From Pseudofrankia nepalensis (GTDB lineage Bacteria > Actinomycetota > Actinomycetes > Frankiales > Frankiaceae): a DNA stretch of 64,000 bases. Below the pieces are notes generated by a model, which saw only the letters and a program-made list of their open reading frames with translations, searched no databases and was not told the origin of the DNA. The position numbers and the translations under genes were made by a program. Of this stretch, positions 44,489 to 55,012 are shown one piece after another; position 1 is the first letter of the stretch; every line of letters starts with the position of its first letter. Location: assembly GCF_016786305.1 (NCBI RefSeq), contig NZ_JADWYV010000018.1; one strand, 5' to 3'.

Positions 44489-44551
44489 GCGCCCGGGCGC
44501 CCGCCGGCGCGAGTTGTTGACCCGGCCACGATCGCGAGCTACAAACTCAGT

Positions 44552-44576
44552 CATACACAGATCGCGATCATGTATG
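44552..44576. promoter_or_regulatory. TetR operator (site 2) upstream of amidohydrolase operon
   Basis: CATACA, 13 bases, TGTATG, with the same outer half-sites and length as the site at 43661. The centre GATCGCGATC is also self-complementary. It lies 69 bp before the amidohydrolase ATG, a good position for a repressor site. Confidence 0.78.
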
Positions 44577-44645
44577 TTGCCGGGTATGCCTGGGGACGCC
44601 AGCGATCGGCCTCCGGTAGCGCGGCTCACGCTCCAGGAGGCCCCC

Positions 44646-46390
<1,745 letters not shown>

Positions 46391-46394
<4 letters not shown>

Positions 46395-47359
46395 CCGGCG
46401 CGCTCGGCTACGACCCCGCCCGCCGGCCCCCGCAGCCGCCGACCCCGCCGCCCGACGCCTTCAAGGTCCACCACGCGCACCTGCCCACCGGCGTGACGCT
46501 CGCCTACGTCCACGAGGGCGTCGGCGGCACACCGCTCCTGCTGCTGCACGGCTACCCGGAGACCAAACGGATCTGGTGGCGCAACATCGGCCCGCTGGCC
46601 GACGCCGGGTTCGAGGTCATCGCGCCGGACCTGCGCGGCGTCGGCGACAGCGGACACCCGCCCGACGACCAGCACGACATCGCCACCTACGCCAAGGACA
46701 TGCATGCCCTGGTGGCCGACCATCTCGGCCACCAGGCGTGCGCCGTCGCGGCCGGTGACGTCGGCGGTGTCGTCGCCACCGACCTCGTGCACCGGTTCCC
46801 GGGGTTCGTCACCCGGCAGTGCGTCTTCAACACGGTCCCGCCCATGGGCGCGGCCGGCTACGCCGAGCGTGGCCTGGACATCCGCGCCTTCAGTGGCACC
46901 GGCGACGGCCCGACCGCCGACTACCGCGACCTGCAGGGCCGGCGCCCCGACGAGCTCGCCGCGATGCTCGGCAGCGACGACGCCCGGCGGCTGTGGGTGG
47001 CCGGGATGTACACCGCGCGCCTGTGGTCATCCCCAGGATCGTTCGACGCCGACGACATCGCCTTCATGACCGAGCCGTTCGGCGACGAGGCACGGCTGCG
47101 CGCCGGCTGGGCTGTCTACCAGCTCGCCCACGGCCGCCCCTTCACCGAGCTGCCCTTCACGGATGCCGTGGCCGTCCCGACACTGATTCTCTACGGTCCG
47201 GACGACCACGCCGTGCGCTCCGACTTCCTCGCGTTCACCGAGGTGGCGTACACCAACCGGATCGGGCCCCTCGTCGTGCCCGGCGCCGGCCACTTCCTTC
47301 AGTGGGAACGCGCCGACATCTTCAACGCGATCGTGTCCGCCGTCCTCATCGACCGGTAG
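46391..47359 (+). CDS. Alpha/beta hydrolase, epoxide hydrolase-like
   Basis: This 322-residue alpha/beta hydrolase has LLLLHGYPETKRIWWRNI (oxyanion region HGYP) and IAPDLRGVGDSGHP. The nucleophile elbow AAGDVGGVVA has Asp in place of Ser, as in epoxide hydrolases and haloalkane dehalogenases. The charge-relay residues lie in YGPDDHAVRS and GAGHFLQWE. It is coupled to the amidohydrolase by ATGA, so it probably acts on the same compound. No signal peptide. A strong palindrome follows at its end. Confidence 0.88.
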
Positions 47360-47394
47360 AAGACCGGATCGACCGGTGGAAGACCGGCTCCGGT

Positions 47395-47426
47395 GCCCGC
47401 GCACCGGCCCGGGCCGGTGCGCGGGC
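47395..47426. terminator. 32-bp perfect palindrome, bidirectional terminator
   Basis: GCCCGCGCACCGGCCC and its exact complement form a 32-bp perfect palindrome between two convergent genes, ending at the stop of the zinc-finger protein gene. It can terminate from both sides. Two direct repeats (tcgaccggt-gaagaccgg) precede it. Confidence 0.8.
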
Positions 47427-48334
47427 TACGCCGCGTGGCGGCGTCCGGCCGGTCGCAGCGGGGTGTCGCCACCGCGGGTCCGGCGCGCGACGGTGACGGG
47501 CTGGCGGGCTGGCATGACAGGTGGCTCGGAGCCTGGGCGGTGCCTGGACGGGTGCCGCGGGGCGGGCGTTCCGGCCTGGTGGGCGCGGTCGACGAGGTAG
47601 GCGAGCCCGAGCCCGAGCAGCAGCACGGCGTGGCTGGCGACGCGGGTGGGCCGCACGGAGGAGACGACGAGGTCGTAGACGGAGAAGCCGCCGAGCACGA
47701 GGATGGCGCCGGCGAGCGCGATGAGCAGGCCGGCGGCCCGGCGGGGCTGGAGGGCCGCCCAGAGCATGCCCACGCCGGCGGCGAAGTTCCAGGCGAGGGA
47801 CTCGTTGAGCAGGTGCTCGGCGCTCGTCCCGTGTGAGGTCACGGCGTGGCCGGACAGCCCCTGGCTGTCGACCAGCTGCAGCAGGCCGAGGCCGAGCTGC
47901 AGCCACCCGACGGCGAGGAGCGCCAGCCGGGTCGTCGAGAAGGACGCGGCGGGGCGCGCGCCTGGGCGCCTGGCCGGCCGGGGACGACGGCGCGGCCGGC
48001 GCCGGGCCGCGGCGACCACCGGCCGACGCGCGCCGCTGCCGGTGCCGATGTCGCCACAGGCGCCGGTGTCGCCGTGGGTGTCGGTGTCGCCGTGGGTGCC
48101 GGCGTCGCCGTGGGTGTCGGTGTCGGTGTGGGCGTCGAGTACCGCCGCGGTGAAGTCGGGTGTCGGGAAGACCGGCCCGAGCCGCAGCGACCGGGTCAGC
48201 GAGACCGCGCGGTCGTGCCAGTCCCGGCAGGCGGCGCAGGCGCTCAGGTGCTGGTCGACGGCCGTCGGGTCCATGGGCTCGGCTTCGCCGTCGATCCTGG
48301 CCGAGAGGGCCTCGCGGCAGATGATGCAGTCCAT
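47426..48334 (-). CDS. Zinc-finger (zf-HC2-like) membrane protein, putative anti-sigma factor
   Basis: This 302-residue protein starts with a zinc-binding anti-sigma-like motif: CIIC (with REAL) and HLSACAAC, the pattern C-x2-C and H-x3-C-x2-C. A repeated Asp-Thr-His-Gly linker (~residues 68-95) and an Arg/Pro-rich stretch follow. Four hydrophobic segments come next (LALLAVGWLQLGLGLLQL, NFAAGVGMLWAAL, AGLLIALAGAILVLGGF, AVLLLGLGLAYLV). It is divergent from the SigC-like gene with 240 bp between, so it may sequester that factor. ATG 48334 follows GGTGGGG. This role is inferred; the SigC of mycobacteria has no such known partner. Confidence 0.8.
   Translation of the reverse strand: MDCIICREALSARIDGEAEPMDPTAVDQHLSACAACRDWHDRAVSLTRSLRLGPVFPTPDFTAAVLDAHTDTDTHGDAGTHGDTDTHGDTGACGDIGTGSGARRPVVAAARRRPRRRPRPARRPGARPAASFSTTRLALLAVGWLQLGLGLLQLVDSQGLSGHAVTSHGTSAEHLLNESLAWNFAAGVGMLWAALQPRRAAGLLIALAGAILVLGGFSVYDLVVSSVRPTRVASHAVLLLGLGLAYLVDRAHQAGTPAPRHPSRHRPGSEPPVMPARQPVTVARRTRGGDTPLRPAGRRHAA
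48060..48135 (-). repeat. 18-bp tandem repeats in the linker of the zinc-finger protein
   Basis: Units of GCCGTGGGTGTCGGTGTC, with variants, repeat about four times and code the His/Thr/Asp/Gly linker of the zinc-finger membrane protein. Length change in multiples of 18 would keep frame. Confidence 0.75.
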
Positions 48335-48574
48335 TGCCCCACCGGTCGTCGTAGGAGTCCGCCGAGTTCCCGACCTTCGCGCTGTCGTCGCCGGCCCGCG
48401 GTCGCCACGATCAGACGGTGACGCCACGAGTATGCCTGGTCGCCCTCCTGGCCGGTCCGGTCGCGGGTTCGGCTACGGTTGTCCGGCGCCGGCGGCGCCG
48501 GACCGCGCGGTGTCCGGGCTCGCGCGACCCGGCGCGGCCCGAATCCGCGACCCGAACCGAGGAGAGACCCGCCC

Positions 48575-49147
48575 GTGGCCACGGACGACGAGACGGTCAC
48601 CGCCTGGGCGTTGGCCGCCGGGCGTGGTGACCGGCAGGCGTTGGAGTCGTTCGTACGGGCCACACAGCGCGACGTGTGGCGTTTCGTCGCCTACCTCGCC
48701 GGTCCGGCGGCGGCGGACGACCTGGCGCAGGAGACCTACCTGCGCGCGTTGCGGAGCCTGCGGACGTTCGCGGCGCAGTCGTCGGCCCGGACGTGGCTGC
48801 TGTCGATCGCGCGGCACGCGGTCGTCGACGACGTCCGGTCCAGGATGCGCCGGCCGCGGACGACGGCAGCGGCGGACTGGGAGACGGCGGCCGAGCGCGC
48901 CCAGGCGCTGGCACCGCCGGCGGCGGGCTTCGAGGACCTCGTCGAGACGAACGTGATGCTGGCGGCGCTGGACGCCGACCGCCGGGAGGCCCTCGTGCTC
49001 ACCCAGCTGATCGGCCTGTCCTACGCGGAGGCCGCCGTGGTCTGCGGCTGCCCGGTGGGCACGATCCGCTCGCGGGTCGCGCGCGCCCGCGACGACCTGA
49101 TGAGCTGGTCGCGGCCCGGCCTCGACGAGGGCGCCGGCGGGATCTGA
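48575..49147 (+). CDS. sigC: ECF sigma factor, SigC-like
   Basis: This 190-residue ECF sigma factor has region 2 with DVWRFVAYLAGPAAADDLAQETYLRALRS-type residues and SARTWLLSIARHAV. Region 4 has REALVLTQLIGLSYAEAAVVCGCPVG, then TIRSRVARARDDL. The segments FEDLVE, LLGLSYA-like and CGCPVGTIRSRVARARD match my memory of mycobacterial SigC closely. GTG 48575 follows GAGGAGAG (spacing ~10). The divergent zinc-finger gene may encode its anti-sigma factor, and the PepSY-type gene downstream may be a target or partner. In Mycobacterium SigC is linked to copper uptake; whether that holds here is unknown. Confidence 0.88.
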   Translation: MATDDETVTAWALAAGRGDRQALESFVRATQRDVWRFVAYLAGPAAADDLAQETYLRALRSLRTFAAQSSARTWLLSIARHAVVDDVRSRMRRPRTTAAADWETAAERAQALAPPAAGFEDLVETNVMLAALDADRREALVLTQLIGLSYAEAAVVCGCPVGTIRSRVARARDDLMSWSRPGLDEGAGGI

Positions 49148-49675
49148 CCGCCTCCTGCCGGCGACCTCCCACCGCGGTGGACAGGCCGCGTCGGGGAGGC
49201 CGCCGCCAGGAAGCAGCCCGATGCCTGGGATCTGGCGCTGATCTCGGGTAGGCCAGGGCCCGGCCGTACGGTGATCGCCCGATGCCTGGGGAAACCGCGG
49301 GCGATGCCGCGTCGCGGCGACCATATCCAGGAGCAACTGGCGATCAAGGGTTGGCGCGCCGGGTCCAGGCTCCACAAGATCTGCGCCGGAACCGATGTCT
49401 GTTCGGTCGCCGTCAGCCGCCGCGCCCGTCGCCAGCCAGCCGGATGACAGGAAACCGCGGGCCGCGGCCCGGTGCTTCCCGACGGTCCTTACCCAGGGCG
49501 CCGGGCTGGCCCGTCGTCGGTGAGGGGTTCCCGGTTCCCGGCAGGTGCCGTGGCCTTGCCGACACCGGGCGGGGGAACTCGGCGAGCCGTGGACGCGACC
49601 AACGATGGACGCGCCGGCGCGGCGCGGCGGTGCCGCCTCGGGCGCACCGCGCCGGGTGCTGCTGGAGGACTGTTC
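49148..49675. other. Non-coding stretch between sigC and PepSY gene
   Basis: No convincing gene. A short direct repeat (cccgatgcctggg) occurs at about 49218 and 49279. A promoter for the PepSY gene likely lies here, perhaps a SigC target, but I could not place a -35/-10 pair with confidence. Confidence 0.4.
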
Positions 49676-51199
49676 GTGACCGCAAGCGAGGAACCGCTGT
49701 CGACCGCGACGGTGGTCAAACCCGTCGACGCCGAGGCGGCCGCCAGAACCGGGCGTCCGGGCGAGGCGGTGGCGACGGAGGCCGACGAGGCCCGCGGCTC
49801 GGTCCGCGCGCGTCGCTCGATCGCTCCGCTCCTGCTCCGGCTGCACTTCTACGCCGGCATTTTGATCGCGCCGTTCCTGGTCGTCGCCGCCGTGACGGGG
49901 CTCTTGTTTGTCTTCACGCCCCAGTTGGATCGCCTGGTGTACGAGGACGAGTTCTTCGCCGACGGGCGTGGCCAGCAGCGGCCGTTGGCGGAGCAGGTCC
50001 AGGCGGCGGTCGCCGCCCACCCGGAAGGCTCGGCCGGGTCGATGATCCTCACCGGCGAGGACGACCGGACGACCGGGGTCGTGTTCTTCGTCGACGCGCT
50101 CGGCGAGAAGCAGGACACCGTCTACGTCGATCCCTACACCAGCGAGATCCACGGCAGCCTGGTCACCTGGTGGGGTTCGACCCCGCTGCAGACCTGGTTC
50201 GACGACCTGCACCGCAACCTGCATCTCGGCGATCTCGGTCTGCACTACTCGGAGCTGGCGGCGAGCTGGCTGTGGGTCGTCGTGCTCGGCGGCGCGCTGC
50301 TGTGGCTGCGCCGCCTGCGCGCAGGCCGAGAGGGTCGGGGCCGGGCGGTGCGCCGCGCCTTGCTGCCGGACCTGTCGGCGCGCCGCGGCGTGCGGCGGAC
50401 CCGCGGCTGGCACGCGACCACCGGGCTGTGGCTCGCCGCCGGCCTGCTCATCCTCTCCGTGACCGGGCTGACCTGGTCCCGCTACGCCGGCGGCCACTTC
50501 GGCGACCTCGTCGACGCCGTGGGCGGCCACGCCGCCGAACTGTCCACCGAGGTCGAGCAGGCGCCGGCCGGCTCGGGCCATCACCACGACGGGACGGGTG
50601 GCAATGCCACCGCTGTTGACCTCACCGCGATCGACCGGGTGGTCGCGACCGCCCGCGACGCCGGACTGGACGGGCCGATCGAGGTCGGCCTGCCCGCCGA
50701 GGCCGGCGCCGCCTGGACGGTCACGCAGACGGACAAGCAGTGGCCGGTGCGTTTCGACGCGGTCGCGGTCGACCCGACCGGACAGAAGATCACCGACCGG
50801 GTCGACTACGCCGACTGGCCGACGCCCGCCAAGCTGACCCGCCTCGGCATCAACGCCCACATGGGGACGCTGTTCGGCCTGGCCAACCAGATCCTGCTCG
50901 CGGCGCTCGCGATCGGCCTGCTGTGCGTGATCGTGTGGGGCTACCGGATGTGGTGGCAGCGCCGCCCGACCCGCGCCGACCGAACCCGCCCGGTGGGCAC
51001 CCCGCCAGCCCGCGGCGCCTGGCGCCACCTGCCGCCCTGGGCCCTGGCCGTCGGCGTCGTCGTGGCGGCCGCCGTCGGCTGGGCGCTGCCGCTGCTCGGC
51101 CTCAGCCTCGCCGCGTTCCTCGTCATCGACCTGGCCGCCGGCCCGCTCACCCGCGCCCGTGCCCGGCTTCGCGGGTTGCCCGACCAGAACCGGGTATAG
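49676..51199 (+). CDS. PepSY-associated TM-helix protein
   Basis: This 507-residue membrane protein has LLLRLHFYAGILIAPFLVVAAVTGLLFVFTP at the first membrane segment (PepSY_TM signature), a PepSY-like extracytoplasmic part with VYVDPYTSEIHG, SWLWVVVLGGALLW, and GWHATTGLWLAAGLLILSVTGLTWS as later helices. A His-rich loop (GSGHHHDGTGG) between helices could bind metal. AKLTRLGINAHMGTLFGLANQILL is the conserved C-terminal part. GGAGG (49664-49668) lies 7 nt before GTG 49676. Relatives are linked to siderophore-iron or metal reduction. Position behind sigC suggests metal homeostasis. Confidence 0.85.
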   Translation: MTASEEPLSTATVVKPVDAEAAARTGRPGEAVATEADEARGSVRARRSIAPLLLRLHFYAGILIAPFLVVAAVTGLLFVFTPQLDRLVYEDEFFADGRGQQRPLAEQVQAAVAAHPEGSAGSMILTGEDDRTTGVVFFVDALGEKQDTVYVDPYTSEIHGSLVTWWGSTPLQTWFDDLHRNLHLGDLGLHYSELAASWLWVVVLGGALLWLRRLRAGREGRGRAVRRALLPDLSARRGVRRTRGWHATTGLWLAAGLLILSVTGLTWSRYAGGHFGDLVDAVGGHAAELSTEVEQAPAGSGHHHDGTGGNATAVDLTAIDRVVATARDAGLDGPIEVGLPAEAGAAWTVTQTDKQWPVRFDAVAVDPTGQKITDRVDYADWPTPAKLTRLGINAHMGTLFGLANQILLAALAIGLLCVIVWGYRMWWQRRPTRADRTRPVGTPPARGAWRHLPPWALAVGVVVAAAVGWALPLLGLSLAAFLVIDLAAGPLTRARARLRGLPDQNRV

Positions 51200-51246
51200 C
51201 CGCGACGCCACCGCGCACGAGCGGTCGCCTGTTGGAGGAGTCTCAG

Positions 51247-51417
51247 ATGAGCGTGGTCGACAAGGTCAAGAACACCCTGCAGCGGTTCACGGGCCAGAGC
51301 AAGCGCACGGCGGGCCGGGTCAGCGGTGACCCAGGGCTGGAGACGCGAGGTGCCGCGGAGAAGATCGGCGGGGACGTCAGGCAGGCCGGCGAGAAGTTGA
51401 AGGACACCACCCGCTGA
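51247..51417 (+). CDS. CsbD-family stress protein
   Basis: This 56-residue protein has VDKVKNTLQRFTGQSKRTAGRVSGDPGLETRGAAEKIGGDVRQAGEKLKD-type composition: many Lys/Gly/Ala, no hydrophobic core, as in CsbD proteins that accumulate under general stress. GGAGGAG (51234-51240) lies 6 nt before ATG 51247. It follows the PepSY gene by 47 bp in the same direction and may be part of the same SigC-associated unit. Function of the family is not known in detail. Confidence 0.85.
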   Translation: MSVVDKVKNTLQRFTGQSKRTAGRVSGDPGLETRGAAEKIGGDVRQAGEKLKDTTR

Positions 51418-51562
51418 AGCTGAAGCGATGAGCGCGGTGTCGCCGCCTGTCCGGACTCGCGAGGAGTTCGGGGGCGCGCGCCACCGCGGCGGGTGGCTCT
51501 GTCCGTGAGCCCCGCCGGTCTCGCCGCCCGTAGATGTCGGTGGCGGGACCTATGGTCGGCTC

Positions 51563-51979
51563 ATGGCGCTCACAGTCGAAGACCGACAGAGTTTCCTGGC
51601 CGAGCCGCACATCGCCGCGCTATCCGTCGTGAACGGTGACCGCGGGCCGCTGACGGTTCCGGTCTGGTACCAGTACACCCCTGGTGGCGAGCCCTGGGTG
51701 CTCACCGCGGCCGACTCGCGCAAGGCCGAGCTCATCCGCGCGGCCGGCCGTTTCACGCTGATGGTGGAGCGCGTGGAGCCGACCGTCCGATATGTGACGG
51801 TCGAGGGCCCGGTCGCCCGGATCGACGAAGGCACCGACGACCACCTGGTGGAAATCACGAATCGTTATCTCCCACCCGAGAAGGCGGCGGAATATCTCAC
51901 CTTCGCGCGCGCCGAGCTCGGTCCCCAGGTTCTGATCACGCTGCGTCCGGAACACTGGCTGTCGGCCGATCTGGGCTGA
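51563..51979 (+). CDS. PPOX-class (pyridoxamine-oxidase-fold) flavin/F420 protein
   Basis: This 138-residue split-barrel protein has FLAEPHIAALSVVNGDRGPLTVPVWYQYTPGGEPWVLTAADSRKAELI, a pattern of the PPOX class that binds FMN, F420 or heme. The first strand and the PVWYQY segment sit at the cofactor site. ATG 51563 matches family starts. It ends 13 bp before the convergent peptide-ABC operon. Substrate unknown; F420-dependent reductases of this size are abundant in actinobacteria. Confidence 0.8.
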   Translation: MALTVEDRQSFLAEPHIAALSVVNGDRGPLTVPVWYQYTPGGEPWVLTAADSRKAELIRAAGRFTLMVERVEPTVRYVTVEGPVARIDEGTDDHLVEITNRYLPPEKAAEYLTFARAELGPQVLITLRPEHWLSADLG

Positions 51980-51991
51980 TGGGTGCGGGCT

Positions 51992-53047
51992 TCAGCCGGA
52001 GGCCGCGCCCTCGGGACTCGTGTCGGGGCCTTGACCCGGAGTGGGCTCGAGCGGGCTCGCCGGACCGGGGAGCCGAGGCACGGCGGCGAGCAGCGTCCGC
52101 GTGTAGGGATGGGCCGGGTTTGCCAGGACCTGGGCGGTGGGGCCCTGCTCGACGAACTCGCCGGCGCGCATCACCGCGACCTGGTCGCACAGCCGCGCCA
52201 CCACGCCCAGGTCGTGGGACACGAGGATCAGACTCAGCTGACTGGCGATGGTCAGCTCGGCCAGCAGGTCGAGGATCTGCGCCCGTACGGAGACGTCCAG
52301 GGCGCTGACCGGCTCGTCGCCGACCAGCACGCGCGGGCGGGGCGCGAGCGCCCGGGCGATCGCGATCCGTTGCCGCTGGCCGCCGGAGAACTCGTGCGGG
52401 TAGCGGCCGCGTACCTCCGTGGGGAGGTCGACCGCGCGCAGGACCTCGTCCACCCGCGCGTCGTGGTCCTCCGCGACCCGCAGGCACTCCAGCGGCTCGG
52501 CGACGATCGCGCCGACCGTCAGCCGCGGGTTCAGCGAGGCGACCGGGTCCTGGAGGACCACCTGGACGTCGCGGCGCAGCCAGCGCAGGTCGCGTGGCCG
52601 GCCGGCGCGGACCAGCCGGCCGCGGTAGCGCACCGTGCCGGCGTCGGGCCGGTCGAGCCCGAGCAGCAGCCGCACCAGCGTCGACTTGCCGGAGCCGGAC
52701 TCACCGACGATCCCGAGGCTCGCGCCGGCGGGCAGCGTCAGCGTGACGCCACGCACGGCCTGCCGGGACGCGTGCCGGGAGGCCCGGCCGGCCCGCTTCC
52801 CGTCGCCCGGCTGGCCGCCGGAACCCGCGTCCGGATGACCCGGCCCGCGCCGGGCGGCGCGCGGCAGCGGGAACGACCGTGACAGCCCGGTGACCTCGAA
52901 CGCCGCCTCCGCCGCCGCGCGCGCGGAACCAGGGTCCGACCGACCGGCCGCGTCCACCTCCCGGCGCGTCGACGCCGCCGCCGCGCGGGGAGCCGGGCGG
53001 GTACGAGCGATCTCGGCGGGCCGGTCCGGCTGGGTGGAGTGGGTCAT
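51992..53047 (-). CDS. Peptide-type ABC transporter ATP-binding protein (DppF/OppF-like)
   Basis: This 351-residue ATPase of a peptide/nickel-type importer has Walker A GESGSGKSTL, the signature SGGQRQRIAIARAL, Walker B VLVGDEP and a C-terminal oligopeptide-binding extension ending HPYTRTLLAAVP. The N-terminal ~60 residues and an insertion around residues 66-95 (GPGHPDAGSGGQPGDGK-like) are Ala/Arg/Gly-rich and unusual, probably disordered. It overlaps the partner ATPase by ATGA. It is last of the leftward operon binding protein, permease, permease, ATPase, ATPase. Confidence 0.9.
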   Translation of the reverse strand: MTHSTQPDRPAEIARTRPAPRAAAASTRREVDAAGRSDPGSARAAAEAAFEVTGLSRSFPLPRAARRGPGHPDAGSGGQPGDGKRAGRASRHASRQAVRGVTLTLPAGASLGIVGESGSGKSTLVRLLLGLDRPDAGTVRYRGRLVRAGRPRDLRWLRRDVQVVLQDPVASLNPRLTVGAIVAEPLECLRVAEDHDARVDEVLRAVDLPTEVRGRYPHEFSGGQRQRIAIARALAPRPRVLVGDEPVSALDVSVRAQILDLLAELTIASQLSLILVSHDLGVVARLCDQVAVMRAGEFVEQGPTAQVLANPAHPYTRTLLAAVPRLPGPASPLEPTPGQGPDTSPEGAASG

Positions 53048-53898
53048 GGGCGCGCCGCCTCGGGAGTGAACGGGCTGGTCACGTCGCGACCGGGCGCCGG
53101 CGGCCAGGCCGTGGCGTGGGCGGCGGCGAGCAGCGCCTGGGCGTACGGGTGACGGGGGTGGCGCAGCACGTCGCCCGTGGCGCCGGACTCCACCAGCCGG
53201 CCCGCCCGCATCACCTCGACGCGCTGGGTGACGGTCGCGACGACCGCCAGGTCGTGGGTGATGAACAGCAGGGCCGCGCCGGTCTCGTCGACCAGCCGGG
53301 TCAGCAGCGCGAGGATCTCCGCCTGCACGGTGACGTCGAGGGCGGTCGTCGGTTCGTCGGCGAGGATCAGCGACGGCTGGCAGGCGAGCGCGACCGCGAG
53401 CCCGACCCGTTGGCGCTGCCCGCCGGAGAGCTGGTGCGGGTAGGCGCGGACCAGCCGCTCCGGGTCGGGCAGCCCGACCCGCTCGGCCAGCTCGACGGCG
53501 GCCGCGTCGGCGGCCCGCCGGGACAGCCCACGGTGGATGCGCAGCGGCTCGCCGATCTGCCGGCCGACCCGCATCAGCGGATTCAGCGCCGTCAGCGGCT
53601 CCTGGAAGACCATGGCGACCTCGTCGCCCCGGATCTTCGACATCTCCCGGTCCGTGCGGCCGAGAAGCTCGTGGCCGGCGAGCCGGATGCTTCCGCTGAC
53701 CGTAGCCGCGTCGGGCAGCAGCCCGAGGACCGCGAGCGCGGTCAGCGACTTGCCCGAGCCGGACTCGCCGATCAGCCCTACCCGCTCGCCCGCGTCCACG
53801 TGGAAACCGACGCCGTCGACGACCGGTGCCCCACCGATCCGTACCCGCAGGTCGCTGACCTCCAGCAGCGGACCACCGGCGCTCGTGGATTCACTCAT
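53044..53898 (-). CDS. Peptide-type ABC transporter ATP-binding protein (DppD/OppD-like)
   Basis: This 284-residue ATPase has Walker A GESGSGKSLTALAVLG, Q-loop FQEPLTALNPLM, the signature LSGGQRQRVGLAVALA, Walker B LILADEPTTALDVT and the H-loop FITHDLAVV. The C-terminal extension RHPRHPYAQALLAA is typical of oligopeptide transporters. ATG 53898 overlaps the end of the permease gene by 8 bp; ATG 53907 is possible but lies further in. Works as a heterodimer with the ATPase at 51992 to power the importer. Confidence 0.92.
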   Translation of the reverse strand: MSESTSAGGPLLEVSDLRVRIGGAPVVDGVGFHVDAGERVGLIGESGSGKSLTALAVLGLLPDAATVSGSIRLAGHELLGRTDREMSKIRGDEVAMVFQEPLTALNPLMRVGRQIGEPLRIHRGLSRRAADAAAVELAERVGLPDPERLVRAYPHQLSGGQRQRVGLAVALACQPSLILADEPTTALDVTVQAEILALLTRLVDETGAALLFITHDLAVVATVTQRVEVMRAGRLVESGATGDVLRHPRHPYAQALLAAAHATAWPPAPGRDVTSPFTPEAARP

Positions 53899-55012
53899 CG
53901 AACACATCCAGCGGGCCGAGCCTCTTCGCGCCGAGCGCCGTGGAATCGAGCGTCGTGGAATCGAGCGTCTTCGGGCCCCGGGTCTCAGAAACGAACGCGT
54001 CGGCGAGCGTCACGGGAGCGGGCGTCGCCGGGCCGGGCGGTACGGGGTCGGCCACGGCCAGCTCGGGGTCGACCGGGCCGGAGCCCGCCGGCGGTCCGCC
54101 AGGTGTCGCCGCGGCCAGCGTCGCCGGGCCGGGCGTGGCGCGGGCCGGGTAGCGCAGGCGGGGGTCGGCGGCCTCGCGCAGGCCGTCGCCGAGCAGGTTG
54201 AAACCGAGGACGGTCAGCACGACGGCGAGGCCGGGCCAGAGCAGTACCAGCGGGCGCAGCGTCAGGTAGGGCTGCAGCTCGTGCAGGCTGCGCCCCCACG
54301 ACGGCCGCGGCGACGGGGTGCCGAGCCCCAGGTAGGACAGCGCCGCCTCGGTCAGCACGACGATCCCGGCCATCAGCGACAGCTGGATGTACAGCGTCGG
54401 GGTGATGTTCGGCAGCAGGTGGCGGCGGATGATCCGCCACGTGCCGGCGCCGGCGGCACGGGCGGCGAGCACGTAGTCGCTGGCCAGCACCCGGCGGATC
54501 TCGCCGCGGGTGACCCGGGCGACCTGCACGCCGAGGCCGAGCCCGAGTGCCACCAGGATCGTCCACGCGCGGCCGGGATACACGGCCGCCAGCACCAGCG
54601 CGATCAGCAGCGGCGGGAACGCGATGAGGACGTCGAGGAGGTGGGCCACGCCCTCGCCGACCGGCCTCGAGGTCACGGTCGCGAGCAGCGCGAGCGCCAG
54701 CCCGACCACGGCGGCGAGCGCCGTCGCGCCGACGGCGACGAACAGCGTGACCTGGGCGCCGGCGAGCAGCTGGCTGAACAGGTCGCGGCCGAGCCGGTCC
54801 GCGCCCAGCCAGTGCCGCCCCGACATGGGCGCCCAGGAGTCCTCGGTGCTGACCTTCGTCGGGTCGTACGGCGTCCACACCAGCGACACCAGCGCCGCGA
54901 CGACGATCAGGCTCGACAGCGCGGCGCCGAGCCGGCCGGACCGCGTCCGCAGCACCGCCCGCGCCGTCGTCACCGCGCCCGCCCCGAACGGGCGCGTGCC
55001 AGGCCGGCTCAT
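53891..55012 (-). CDS. Peptide-type ABC transporter permease (DppC-like)
   Basis: This 373-residue inner-membrane permease has a short N-terminal segment, the first helix LGAALSSLIVVAALVSLVW, and WLGADRLGRDLFSQLLAGAQVTLFVAVGAT typical of DppC. The EAA-like loop is ASDYVLAARAAGAGTWRIIRRHLLPN. About 85 residues after DPRLRYPARA are Ala/Pro-rich and look disordered, an extension not usual for the family. ATG 55012 overlaps the DppB stop (ATGA). Substrate is decided by the binding protein at 56209. Confidence 0.9.
   Translation of the reverse strand: MSRPGTRPFGAGAVTTARAVLRTRSGRLGAALSSLIVVAALVSLVWTPYDPTKVSTEDSWAPMSGRHWLGADRLGRDLFSQLLAGAQVTLFVAVGATALAAVVGLALALLATVTSRPVGEGVAHLLDVLIAFPPLLIALVLAAVYPGRAWTILVALGLGLGVQVARVTRGEIRRVLASDYVLAARAAGAGTWRIIRRHLLPNITPTLYIQLSLMAGIVVLTEAALSYLGLGTPSPRPSWGRSLHELQPYLTLRPLVLLWPGLAVVLTVLGFNLLGDGLREAADPRLRYPARATPGPATLAAATPGGPPAGSGPVDPELAVADPVPPGPATPAPVTLADAFVSETRGPKTLDSTTLDSTALGAKRLGPLDVFDE

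Noticed and set aside
48473..51211. 912-codon open frame opposite sigC and the PepSY gene
   Set aside because: It covers the sigma factor, the intergenic stretch and the PepSY gene. Low-complexity product, so a codon-bias shadow.
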